A DNA stretch of 64,000 bases, from NCBI RefSeq assembly GCF_035918095.1, contig NZ_CP109137.1, positions 1,490,001 to 1,554,000 of the forward strand. The letters are read 5' to 3'. The notes below the pieces were generated by a model that was not told the origin of the DNA, made no database searches, and saw nothing but the letters and a program-made list of their open reading frames with translations. This document shows, in pieces, positions 33,229 to 44,789 of the stretch. Made by a program: the position numbers and the translations under genes. Origin of the DNA: Streptomyces sp. NBC_01750. GTDB taxonomy: Bacteria; Actinomycetota; Actinomycetes; Streptomycetales; Streptomycetaceae. Position 1 is the stretch's first letter, and each line of letters starts with the position of its first letter.

Positions 33229-33854
33229 GGGCCCTGCCGGTCGGCGACCGGGCGCTCCTCATCGAGTTGAACGACGGGGACGAGGCCGGGGCGCTCCATG
33301 CCGAACTGCTGCGCCGCCGCGCCGCCGGCACCCTCCCGGCGATCCTGGAGATCGTGCCCGCCGCCCGGACCGTGCTCCTCGACGGGCTCGACGAGCCGGG
33401 CCGCTTCGCGCAGGAGCTCGTGGAATGGGAGATTCCGGCGCTCCAGGGGCGCGTGCAGGACGCGATCGAGATTCCCGTCCGCTACGACGGGCCCGATCTG
33501 GCGGATGTCGCGGCGCTGTGGCAGGTGGCGGAGGAGGATGTCGCGGACATCCACTCGGCATCAGAATTCCGGGTCGCCTTCTGCGGGTTCGCGCCCGGCT
33601 TCGGCTATCTGACCGGGCTTCCGCAGCCGTACGCGGTGCCGCGCAGAGCCACCCCGCGCACCTCCGTACCGGCCGGGGCAGTCGCGCTGGCCGGCCCGTA
33701 CACCGGCGTGTACCCGCGCTCGTCGCCCGGCGGCTGGCAGTTGATCGGAACGACGGACACGGTGCTGTGGGACCCCGCGCGGGAGCCCGCCGCGCTGCTC
33801 TCGCCGGGGACGCGGGTGCGGTTCGTACCTCAGCTCGCCGGGATCCGCCGATGA
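33225..33854 (+). CDS. pxpB: 5-oxoprolinase subunit B (KipI/carboxyltransferase family)
   Basis: 209 residues with the family motifs FGFAPGFGYL-like (CGFAPGFGYLTGLP), VPRRATPRTSVPAGAVALAG and YPRSSPGGWQLIG. It is one half of the PxpBC heteromer, related to allophanate hydrolase subunit 1 and B. subtilis KipI. ATG at 33225 overlaps the pxpA stop; its own stop overlaps pxpC, so the three subunits are translationally coupled and made in step. Confidence 0.93.
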   Translation: MRALPVGDRALLIELNDGDEAGALHAELLRRRAAGTLPAILEIVPAARTVLLDGLDEPGRFAQELVEWEIPALQGRVQDAIEIPVRYDGPDLADVAALWQVAEEDVADIHSASEFRVAFCGFAPGFGYLTGLPQPYAVPRRATPRTSVPAGAVALAGPYTGVYPRSSPGGWQLIGTTDTVLWDPAREPAALLSPGTRVRFVPQLAGIRR

Positions 33855-34717
33855 CCGACAGGGCCTTCGCGGTCGTACGGGCAGGGGCGCTGACCACCGT
33901 GCAGGACCTGGGGCGGCCCGGGCACGCCCATCTCGGGGTGCCGCGCTCCGGGGTGCTCGACCCCCGGTCCGGCCGCCTCGTCAACCGGCTGGTGGGCAAC
34001 GGGGAGAGTGCCGCGGTCCTGGAGACCACGCTCAACGGCTGTGCGGTACGCCCGCGTTGCGCCGTGACCGTGGCCGTCGGCGGCGCGCACTGCCAGGTCA
34101 CGGTCGACGGGCGGCCGGCGGCATGGGGCGCGCCGGTGCGAGTCGCCGCCGACTCGGTGCTGGAGGCCGGCCCGGCGCTGCGCGGCATACGCGCCTATCT
34201 GGCCATCGCCGGCGGGATCACGGTCGATCCGGTGCTCGGCAGCCGCTCCACCGATCTGCTCTCCGGACTCGGTCCCGCACCGCTCGCGGACGGCGCCGTA
34301 CTGCCACTCGGCCGGCCGGCCGGGCCGCCGGCACGGGTCGACGGCGGCACCCCGTGGCCAGCGCCACCGGCCGAGCTGGTGCTGCGGGTGCGGCTCGGGC
34401 CGCGCGCCGACTGGTTCACGGACGCGGCCCTGCGCACGCTGGCCCGGGCCGCGTACCGCGTGTCGTCGGCGAGCAATCGCATCGGGCTGCGCACCGAGGG
34501 ACCCGCACTGGAGCGGGCCGTGACCGGCGAACTCCCCAGCGAGGGCCTGGTCCTGGGGGCCGTGCAGGTGCCGCCGGACGGCCGCCCGGTCGTCTTTCTC
34601 GCCGACCATCCCACCACCGGCGGCTATCCGGTCGTGGCCGTCGTCGACGCGCGGGATCTCCCGGCGGCGGCCCAGGCCGCACCCGGCACACCTGTCCGGT
34701 TCGTCCCGGTCCGATGA
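33851..34717 (+). CDS. pxpC: 5-oxoprolinase subunit C (KipA family)
   Basis: 288 residues with VVRAGALTTVQDLGRPGHAHLGVPRSG at the start, LETTLNG, RAYLAIAGGI, a NRIGLRTEGP block and a final DHPTTGGYPVVAVV, all typical of allophanate-hydrolase-subunit-2/KipA proteins. It completes PxpABC. The stop codon (34715-34717) directly abuts the stop of the convergent oxoprolinase-like gene at 34718, leaving no intergenic base. Confidence 0.93.
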   Translation: MTDRAFAVVRAGALTTVQDLGRPGHAHLGVPRSGVLDPRSGRLVNRLVGNGESAAVLETTLNGCAVRPRCAVTVAVGGAHCQVTVDGRPAAWGAPVRVAADSVLEAGPALRGIRAYLAIAGGITVDPVLGSRSTDLLSGLGPAPLADGAVLPLGRPAGPPARVDGGTPWPAPPAELVLRVRLGPRADWFTDAALRTLARAAYRVSSASNRIGLRTEGPALERAVTGELPSEGLVLGAVQVPPDGRPVVFLADHPTTGGYPVVAVVDARDLPAAAQAAPGTPVRFVPVR

Positions 34718-38340
<3,623 letters not shown>

Positions 38341-38344
<4 letters not shown>

Positions 38345-39780
38345 TCCCCCATTCTGGCAAGGGGAACGTCCAGCGACACGGCAGCGAGCGCGGAGGAGAG
38401 CGCATGCTCGGCGCTGTGGTCCAGGCGTGCGCTGGTGCCGCGCGCCCAGTGCCGCACCTCCGCCCCGGCCATCCGCAGCAGCTGCGGCAGCAGATCGGTG
38501 CACCGGCGCGCCACCCATCCGGTACCGGCCGTGGCGAGCCACAGGAGCGACGCGGAGCGTGTCGGCGAGGGCTGATCGGGCTCGCTTGCTGGCGCGGCGC
38601 CGTGCGCGAGCCCGCGTGCTGCGAGCAGTTCATGGAAGCGGGCCGCGATCATGCGGTGCCCGCGCTCGCCCGGATGCAGCCGGTCCGCGCTCCACATGGA
38701 CCGGTCGGCGACCCAGGGGCCGTCGGCGGCGTGCAGATGCAGGGCGCCGTAACGGTTCGACAGGGCGTGGACCACGGCGTTGACCGCCCGCTGCCGTCTG
38801 GCCAGCGGGCGCGCGAGCGGCACCGGCAGCCCGAGCATGGTGCCGGGGTCGGGCAGACAGGCGGTGAGCAGCACGGTGCCGCGCGCCGAGAGCGCCGCGC
38901 AGACCTCGTCGAGCCGCAGGGTGAGGTCCTCGATGTCGAAGGTGCAGCGCAGGGTGTCGTTGACCCCGACGACGACGGAGGCGATGTCGGGTTCGTACGC
39001 GAGTGCCTCGGGCGCCTGGCGCTCGGCGACGTCCTGGGTGAGCGCACCGCTGACGGCGAGGTTGCGGAATCGGGCGGGCGCCCCGGCGGCGGAGAGCCCC
39101 TCCGCGAGCAGAGCGGCCCACCCACGCCAGCTGTCGCCGACGCGATCGCCGACGCCTTCGGTGAGCGAGTCCCCGAGCGCGACGAAGCGCGGAGCGCGCG
39201 GGGGCGCGGAGGCGTCCGGGGCGGCGGCATCGAGCCCGGATGCGCCCGGAGCAGCGGCGTTGAGACCCGAGGCGTCCGTACCGGCGGCTGCGGGCCCCGA
39301 TGCGCCCGGAGCAGCGGCGTTGAATCCGGAGGCGTCCTCGGGAGCGCGTTGTCCGGATCCGCAGCCCGGTTCCCGGAGCCCCGTGACCTCGGACGGAGCT
39401 ACGGCGGCGGCATCCGCCGTGCGCACCTCGGCCCTGACCGGGCGCGCACCCGTGCCCCCCGAGGCATCCGGAACCCAGGCGTCACCGTGGCGACCTGCCC
39501 CGGCATCCACGCCCGCCGCAGCCACGCGCCGACCACCGGCAGTCACAACCCCGGTTCCCCGCGTCCCGGCTTCGGTTCCCCGCTCGGCCTCACTCCGCCC
39601 CGCACCGGCGGGGCCGGAGAGCTCCGCAAACCCGCGCGGCACGGCGTCGCCGCCCACCCCCGTCCGCCCCCGGGACCCCGCCGGACACGCACCCGCGCAC
39701 CCCGGGGCGTCCCCCGCGTCCGCTTCGGTGTGCTGCGGGCCCGGCTCGTCCACGACCGCGGTGCTCGGGCCGGCCGTCAT
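38341..39780 (-). CDS. SGNH/GDSL-type hydrolase with long low-complexity N-terminus
   Basis: 479 residues. The catalytic half begins near residue 195 with block [15 protein letters not shown], block [10 protein letters not shown], block [13 protein letters not shown] and block [11 protein letters not shown], so the Ser, Gly, Asn and Asp-His set is complete for an esterase/lipase-type SGNH enzyme. The first 190 residues are Ala/Gly-rich with repeated [13 protein letters not shown] units and no signal peptide. ATG at 39780 overlaps the glycosyltransferase stop by four bases, which fixes the start despite the odd N-terminus. The substrate (perhaps an acyl group on a glycoconjugate) is unknown. 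Confidence 0.82.
39241..39323. repeat. 60-bp period repeat in the SGNH hydrolase N-terminal region
   Basis: TGCGCCCGGAGCAGCGGCGT occurs at 39241 and again at 39301, each copy extending three more identical bases; the 60-base period equals 20 residues. It encodes the repeated Ala-Pro-Gly-rich segment. Confidence 0.7.
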
Positions 39781-40937
39781 GCCGCCACGCCCTCTCCACG
39801 TGCCCGCTCGCGTACCGGCGGGGCGTCGTGTGCCGACAGGAACGCCGACACCGACCGTTGCCAGTCGAAGAGCTCGGCCCGCGCCCTGGCCGCCGCGCGG
39901 CGGTCGGCTTCCGTGCGGGTCAGCAGTCCCTGTACGGCATCCGCGAAAGCTGCCGGAGTGTCCTTGGCAGCCGCTCCCGCGTCCCCGATGACCTCCGGCA
40001 ACGCCGACGACGCGCTCGCGACCACCGGGGTGCCGCAGGCCAGCGCTTCCAGGGCCGACAGGCCGAACGTCTCCGCGGGCCCCGGCGCCAGGCAGAGGTC
40101 CGCCGCGGCCTGCAGGTCGGACACCGTTTCGCGGTCGCCGACATAGCCGAGGAAGACCGCCGGCAGCCCTTCCGCACGGGCCCGGCGCTCGAGCGCGGTC
40201 CGCAGCGGACCGTCGCCCGCGACCACCAGCGCGGCCCGTACGCCCCGCTTCCGCAGCTCGGTCAGCGCGTCCAGGGCCATTCCCGGGCGCTTCTCCACCG
40301 ACAACCGGGAGCAGAGCAGCAGAAGCACCTCGGCCCCGGCGGCGTACTTCGCGCGCAGGACCGTGCTGCGCCGGGTCGGCCTGCAGCGCAGCAGGTCCAC
40401 GCCGAGCGGAGCGCGCACCACATTGCGCGCCCCGATGCGGACGAATTCCCGCTCCGCCCACTCCGTCGTGCACACGATGCGCGAATACGCCCACGCGGTA
40501 CGGCGGTTGAGCCGGTCCGCGGTGCGCCCGGCGGCTCCCTCCGACAGCCCCCAGGTCCTCAGCACCCCGTCGGCCGTCTCGTGCGAGACCATCACGGAGG
40601 GGACGCGGTTGCGCCGCGCCCACTCCCCCGTCCACCGCAGGGTCGTGCGGTCGGAGACCTCGAGCCGGTCGGGCTCGATGGTCTCCAGGACCTGCCGCAG
40701 CCGCCGCCGGCCGGCCAGCACCCGGTAGCCGCCGGTGCCGGGAAGCTCCGGTCCTGGCAGGGTGATCACCCGGCCCTGTGGGGTGAGCCGATCGCTCTCC
40801 AGATCTCCGGGAACGATCAGCACAGGCTCGTGCCCCGCCGCGAGATAGCCCTTGCCGAGCTCGCCGAGCGCGGTGCGCAGGCCACCGGAGGACGGGGTGA
40901 CGAAATTCGCCAGCCGTACGATTCGCAGCGCGCTCAC
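39777..40937 (-). CDS. GT4 glycosyltransferase (second of pair)
   Basis: 386 residues, GT-B fold. An N-terminal SSGGLRTALGELGKGYLAAGHEPVLIVPG acceptor-domain loop and a C-terminal donor domain with SRLSVEKRPGMALDAL, VVAGDGPLR and the EX7E motif PAETFGLSALEALACGTPVVAS mark family GT4. It probably uses a nucleotide-activated sugar (GDP-mannose is common in the family) on a lipid or polysaccharide acceptor. GTG at 40937 overlaps the stop of the upstream glycosyltransferase (GTGA). No membrane segment is seen, so it would work at the inner face of the membrane. Confidence 0.87.
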   Translation of the reverse strand: MSALRIVRLANFVTPSSGGLRTALGELGKGYLAAGHEPVLIVPGDLESDRLTPQGRVITLPGPELPGTGGYRVLAGRRRLRQVLETIEPDRLEVSDRTTLRWTGEWARRNRVPSVMVSHETADGVLRTWGLSEGAAGRTADRLNRRTAWAYSRIVCTTEWAEREFVRIGARNVVRAPLGVDLLRCRPTRRSTVLRAKYAAGAEVLLLLCSRLSVEKRPGMALDALTELRKRGVRAALVVAGDGPLRTALERRARAEGLPAVFLGYVGDRETVSDLQAAADLCLAPGPAETFGLSALEALACGTPVVASASSALPEVIGDAGAAAKDTPAAFADAVQGLLTRTEADRRAAARARAELFDWQRSVSAFLSAHDAPPVRERARGEGVAA

Positions 40938-42058
40938 GCCGCCACCGCCGTACGCGCGCCCAGCACCTCGGCGTAGTGGTCGAGCAGCAGGTCTCCGATG
41001 ACGGACCAGGTCCTGCCCTCGACGGCGGCCCGTCCCGCGTGGCCGTAGGCGTCACGCAGCCCCGGGTCGGCCGCCAGGGTCGCGACCGCGGTCCGTACCG
41101 CGTACACATCCAGAGGTTCCACCAGCAACCCGGTACGCCCGTGGTCGACCAGATCGAGCGGTCCGCCCGCGGCGGGTGCGACGACCGGTATCCCGCTCGC
41201 CATGGCCTCCTGCACGGTCTGGCAGAAGGTCTCGTAAGGACCGGTGTGTGCGAAGACGTCGAGCGAGGCGAAGATCCGGGCGAGTTCGTCTCCGGTCCTG
41301 CGGCCGAGGAAGACGGCTCCGGGCAGCACGCCGCGCAGGGATGGCTCGCTGGGCCCGTCGCCGACGACCACGACCCGTACACCTGGCATACCGCAGACAC
41401 CGGCGAGGAGCTCGACATGCTTCTCGGGAGCGAGCCGGCCGACATAGCCGACGATCAGTTCTCCGTCGGGGGCGAGGCTGCGCCGTAGCTCCTCGTCCCG
41501 CAGCTGCGGCCGGAATCGCGCGGCGTCGACGCCGCGCGGCCACAGCCGGACCCGCTCGACGCCGTGTCCCTCCAGATCGCGGAGGGCGGCGGTGGACGGC
41601 GCGAGTGTGCGGTCGGCGGCACTGTGTACGGCGCGGATGCGCCGCCAGGCGGCGCCCTCTCCCGCACCGACATAGGTACGGGCATAGCCCGCCAGGTCGG
41701 TCTGGTAGACGGCGACGGCCGGCAGGCCGAGCCGCGCCGCGGCCGCCATGCCGCGCACGCCGAGCACGAAGGGGCTGGCGAGGTGGACGAGATCCGCCCG
41801 GTGGGCGGCGATCGCCGCCGCCACCCGGCGGCTCGGCAGAGCCACCCGCACCTGCGGGTATCCGGGCAGTGGCAGGGAGGGGACGCGCACCACGGGGCAG
41901 GGCGCGCTCCATTCGGAGCTGTCGGCCCCGGCGACGGCCGGGGCAATGACGAGCGGGTCATGACCGCGTGCGGCGAGATGCCGGGCGGTCTGCAGGGCGC
42001 AGTGCGCCACACCATTGACGTCGGGCGGGAAGGATTCGGTGACGATGACGACACGCAT
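40934..42058 (-). CDS. GT4 glycosyltransferase, MgtA-like (first of pair)
   Basis: 374 residues. The start MRVVIVTESFPPDVNGVAH and the ESF-P-VNGV pattern resemble mycobacterial MgtA, a GDP-mannose-dependent mannosyltransferase of glycolipid and lipomannan synthesis. The donor domain shows GRLAPEKHVELLAGV, VVVGDGPSEPSLR and GPYETFCQTVQEAMASGIPVVAP (EX7E). ATG at 42058 is chosen where homology starts; the frame stays open further but is Arg-rich and overlaps the next gene. It is the first gene of a four-gene coupled set (GT4, GT4, SGNH, OPLAH). Mannosyl transfer is an inference. Confidence 0.86.
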   Translation of the reverse strand: MRVVIVTESFPPDVNGVAHCALQTARHLAARGHDPLVIAPAVAGADSSEWSAPCPVVRVPSLPLPGYPQVRVALPSRRVAAAIAAHRADLVHLASPFVLGVRGMAAAARLGLPAVAVYQTDLAGYARTYVGAGEGAAWRRIRAVHSAADRTLAPSTAALRDLEGHGVERVRLWPRGVDAARFRPQLRDEELRRSLAPDGELIVGYVGRLAPEKHVELLAGVCGMPGVRVVVVGDGPSEPSLRGVLPGAVFLGRRTGDELARIFASLDVFAHTGPYETFCQTVQEAMASGIPVVAPAAGGPLDLVDHGRTGLLVEPLDVYAVRTAVATLAADPGLRDAYGHAGRAAVEGRTWSVIGDLLLDHYAEVLGARTAVAA

Positions 42059-42167
42059 ACCCGAGTTGTCGTCGTGCTCGGGGTGGAGCGGCCAACGTGG
42101 ATCTTTCCGCCCGTGAAACGTCCCATGAGCGTTTGTGACAGCGGCCCCGTCATCCCGGGGCAGACGG

Positions 42168-43586
42168 TTACACGGCGGGCATATCCGGGCCGATTCTGCT
42201 TCGTACCGCGGTCTGTACCTCGGCCTCCTCGGCCGGGTCCGCGGCCAGCCTGCGCAAGCGTTCCGCGACCCGCACATCGCCGGTCTCGGCGTGCAGGGCG
42301 GCGACTTCTCTCGTGGTCTCCTCGCAGTCCCACAGGCATTCGACGGCGAATCCGGTCGGGAACGAGGAGTCGGTGGCGGCGAGCGCGCGGGCCGCGCGCC
42401 CGCGCAGCTGAGAAGAAGCGGTCTCCCGGTACACATGACGCAGTACGGGTGCGGCGCAGCCGATGCCGAGCCGTCCCGCGCCGTCGACGAGTGTCCACAG
42501 CGGCGGTGCGTCGGGACCGTCGGCCCGTACCGTCTCGCGCAGGGCGCCCAGCACCAGCTTGGCGTCGGTGGCTCCGCCCCGGCAGGCGAGCACACCCGCC
42601 GCGGACGCCCCGAGCGCGTCGGGCCGGTGCACCCAGCCGCGCGCCCGGTCGACGGCCTCGTCGCCGCACATCCGCTCGAACGCGGAGACAGCGGCGTCGG
42701 CGACCTCACGAGAGCCACTGAGCGCCGCGGCCTCGATCAGGTCGAGTACGACGGGGTCCCGTGATTCGGCGAGATAGTGCAGGGCGGCGCAGCGCGCGCC
42801 GTCGGGTCCCTGACGTGCGGCTTCGACGATGAGCGGCCGGTCGTCGGGTCCGGCGACGGCGGACAGACAGCGGGCGGCGGGCACATGGAGAGCGCTGCCG
42901 CGCTCCAGGCCCTGCTCGGCCCAGTCGAAGACGGCCTGGACGCTCCATCCGGGCCGGGGCCCGGTGGGGCGCATCTGACGCTGCCAGCGGTCGAAGGAGC
43001 CTGCCTCCCGCGCTGCCCGCACACGGGCGCCGACGGCGTCCCGCGGGTCCTCCTCCCACAACCGCCACGGCCGCGGTTCGAAGGCGTCCCGTACGGCGAC
43101 GGCCAGTTCGGCGTCACCCTCCGCAGTGGCCGGGAAACGAGCGAGCACCGACGTGGCCAGCGCCCGCAGCCCCGAGTCGTTGTCGCGCAGGGCGAGCTCA
43201 TCGAGGGCCCAGGCCCAGTTGGCTCCGCTCGCGGCGTACCTGCGCAGCAGTGAGAGGGCGTCGCCCCTGCCGTACGAGGCGAGGTGCCCGAGCACCGCGA
43301 GCGCGAGGCCGGTCCTGGCCTCGTCGGTGTCGAGCTGGTCGTCGATGTCCCGGAGGTGCCGCTCGATCTCCTCGAGACTGCCGTGGAGATCGAGGTAGAG
43401 GCGTGCGTAGTACAGCGAGCGGTTCTCGACCTGCCAGTCGTGGCGGGGATCGTTCAGTACGCAGTGGTTGAGGGCCGCGAGCGCTTCGGCGCGCGGCGCG
43501 GCGAGTGCGTGCAGGGTGCCGTCACCGCGGCCTCTCTGCAGCAGGCCGAGCAGCGTACCGCTGGGCGCTATGACTGGATCGAACAT
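42168..43586 (-). CDS. HEAT-repeat-like protein
   Basis: 472 residues, almost all helical, with repeated Ala/Leu-rich pairs (e.g. ALALAVLGHLASYGRGDALSLLRRYAASG, HYLAESRDPVVLDLIEAAALSGSREVADAAVSAFERM) like HEAT or PBS-lyase HEAT repeats. Such proteins are scaffolds without catalytic motifs, and none is seen. ATG at 43586 with GGAAAG-type sequence upstream (CCCCATG). It ends 109 bases before the MgtA-like gene on the same strand. Role unknown. Confidence 0.75.
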   Translation of the reverse strand: MFDPVIAPSGTLLGLLQRGRGDGTLHALAAPRAEALAALNHCVLNDPRHDWQVENRSLYYARLYLDLHGSLEEIERHLRDIDDQLDTDEARTGLALAVLGHLASYGRGDALSLLRRYAASGANWAWALDELALRDNDSGLRALATSVLARFPATAEGDAELAVAVRDAFEPRPWRLWEEDPRDAVGARVRAAREAGSFDRWQRQMRPTGPRPGWSVQAVFDWAEQGLERGSALHVPAARCLSAVAGPDDRPLIVEAARQGPDGARCAALHYLAESRDPVVLDLIEAAALSGSREVADAAVSAFERMCGDEAVDRARGWVHRPDALGASAAGVLACRGGATDAKLVLGALRETVRADGPDAPPLWTLVDGAGRLGIGCAAPVLRHVYRETASSQLRGRAARALAATDSSFPTGFAVECLWDCEETTREVAALHAETGDVRVAERLRRLAADPAEEAEVQTAVRSRIGPDMPAV

Positions 43587-43833
43587 GGGGAAAGCCTCAC
43601 ATCAAGCTGTCGACGCAACCGGGGGGTGGGGATGCCTAGGCCGCGCAGCAACATGCAGGAACGCCCGTCGTCTTCCGCTTGGTGTAGACCATCTTCGTCT
43701 GCCTCTCGTCTGTGGCCCCAGGGGAATTCCCGGATGAAGTCCGGGGTAGGGCCCGACGTCATGATGACCCACCCATTTCGCCACCGCGACCACATTTACG
43801 GCGTCCCTCTCCGCTGAGTCCCGGCGGAGTCCC

Positions 43834-43854
43834 GGCGGCCGCTCAATGGCCGCC
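43834..43854. terminator. Hairpin at the ankyrin-gene stop codon
   Basis: GGCGGCC (43834-43840) pairs with GGCCGCC (43848-43854) around a seven-base loop that contains the stop codon of the ankyrin gene. It may end that transcript. The rest of the gap 43587-43833 holds no gene or tRNA that I can see. Confidence 0.45.
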
Positions 43855-44235
43855 GAACAGCTGCAAGAGGTCCGTCTTCCCAAACATCCGCGCGGTATCC
43901 ATCGCGGACGGAGTGCCCGCCTCCGGATCTGCTCCGCCGGCCAGCAGGGCGCGGATGACGGCGTCCTCGCCCTTGAAGACGGCTCCGGCGAGCGGCGTCT
44001 GGCCTCGGTCGTTGGCCCGGTCCGGCTCCGCGCCGCGGGCGATGAGCGCCTCCACGGCGGCGGCGTGCCCGTGGTACGCGGCCAGCATGACGAGGGTGTC
44101 ACCGCGGTCGTTGGTGAGGTTCGCCGGGACTCCGGCGTCGATGTACGCGGCGAGCGCCTCGGCCTCTCCCTGCCGCGCCAGATCGAAGACCTTGGTCGCG
44201 AGCTCGATCACCTCGGGATCCGGGGCTTCGCTCAT
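43843..44235 (-). CDS. Ankyrin-repeat protein
   Basis: 130 residues with three ankyrin units: NDRGDTLVMLAAYHGHAAAVEALIARGAEPD, NDRGQTPLAGAVFKGEDAVIRALLAGGADPE and a shorter last one (SAMDTARMFGKTDLLQLFGGH). It is a cytosolic protein-binding module; the partner is unknown. ATG at 44235 is where the family sequence starts (MSEAPDPEVIELATKVF), with GGAAGG upstream; a 71-residue upstream extension is basic and unlike the family. It is divergent from the small membrane protein. Confidence 0.87.
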   Translation of the reverse strand: MSEAPDPEVIELATKVFDLARQGEAEALAAYIDAGVPANLTNDRGDTLVMLAAYHGHAAAVEALIARGAEPDRANDRGQTPLAGAVFKGEDAVIRALLAGGADPEAGTPSAMDTARMFGKTDLLQLFGGH

Positions 44236-44463
44236 CGGACGGACCGCCTTCCACTGCGTTGACCTGGGGCGCACGGCAGGAGCGCCCGTACGAGTGAATC
44301 GACAGGCTACTGCCCGCGCGGCGATACGACGCGGCCCGCCCGAGGCAGGGATCACCGCATGCGAGGCACTGTGCCGCGCAACCGAGCAGTGTGCCCCCCG
44401 GACGGTTCTCCGGCGTCCTCCAGTGCAGTGAAATACCGAGCATTTCACCCATTTGCACCTTTT

Positions 44464-44507
44464 GTCACATGAGTACTTCCTGTGAGCATGGAAGGACTCA
44501 TGGTGAC
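44464..44507. promoter_or_regulatory. Long imperfect hairpin/operator before the small membrane gene
   Basis: GTCAC-ATGAGTACTTCC (44464-44480) can pair with GGAAGGACTCAT-G-GTGAC (44490-44507) over 16 base pairs with one A-G mismatch and one bulged G, around a nine-base loop. It ends 24 bases before the ATG at 44532, in a less GC-rich gap. It could be a DNA operator or a 5' UTR stem. A TTGCAC element lies just before it. Confidence 0.6.
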
Positions 44508-44531
44508 TGTCCCTCGACCAGGAGAACTCTC

Positions 44532-44726
44532 ATGATCCTTTCATGCTCAGGCGTCGTGCTGCTCGGAGTCGTCGTCTTCCTGTTCGTCAGGAAGGACGGG
44601 CTCAAGGCGTCCCACGGATTCACGTGCGCGCTCTTCGGCTTCTTCATGGCCGGCACCGCCATCGCGCCCAGCGTCAAGGCAGGCACAGCGAGCCTTGCCA
44701 GCCTCCTGGGCGGGATCAGATTCTGA
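44532..44726 (+). CDS. Small membrane protein, 64 aa
   Basis: 64 residues: a hydrophobic helix at the N-terminus (ILSCSGVVLLGVVVFLFV), a polar KDGLKASHG turn, then a second apolar stretch (FTCALFGFFMAGTAIAPS) and a Gly-Ser tail. ATG at 44532 has a strong CAGGAGAAC site. It stands 63 bases before an FtsK-like gene on the same strand. Similar small proteins occur beside TraB/FtsK-type translocases in Streptomyces integrative plasmids, so a joint membrane role is likely. I cannot assign a function. Confidence 0.75.
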   Translation: MILSCSGVVLLGVVVFLFVRKDGLKASHGFTCALFGFFMAGTAIAPSVKAGTASLASLLGGIRF

Positions 44727-44789
44727 CGCCCGCGCCCCACACAGCACCTCCAGCTCCATCAGCACCATCAGAAACTTCAGGAGACCGAT

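Noticed and set aside
43587..43833. tRNA or other stable RNA gene
   Set aside because: No cloverleaf or T-loop sequence was found here or in the other gaps inspected.
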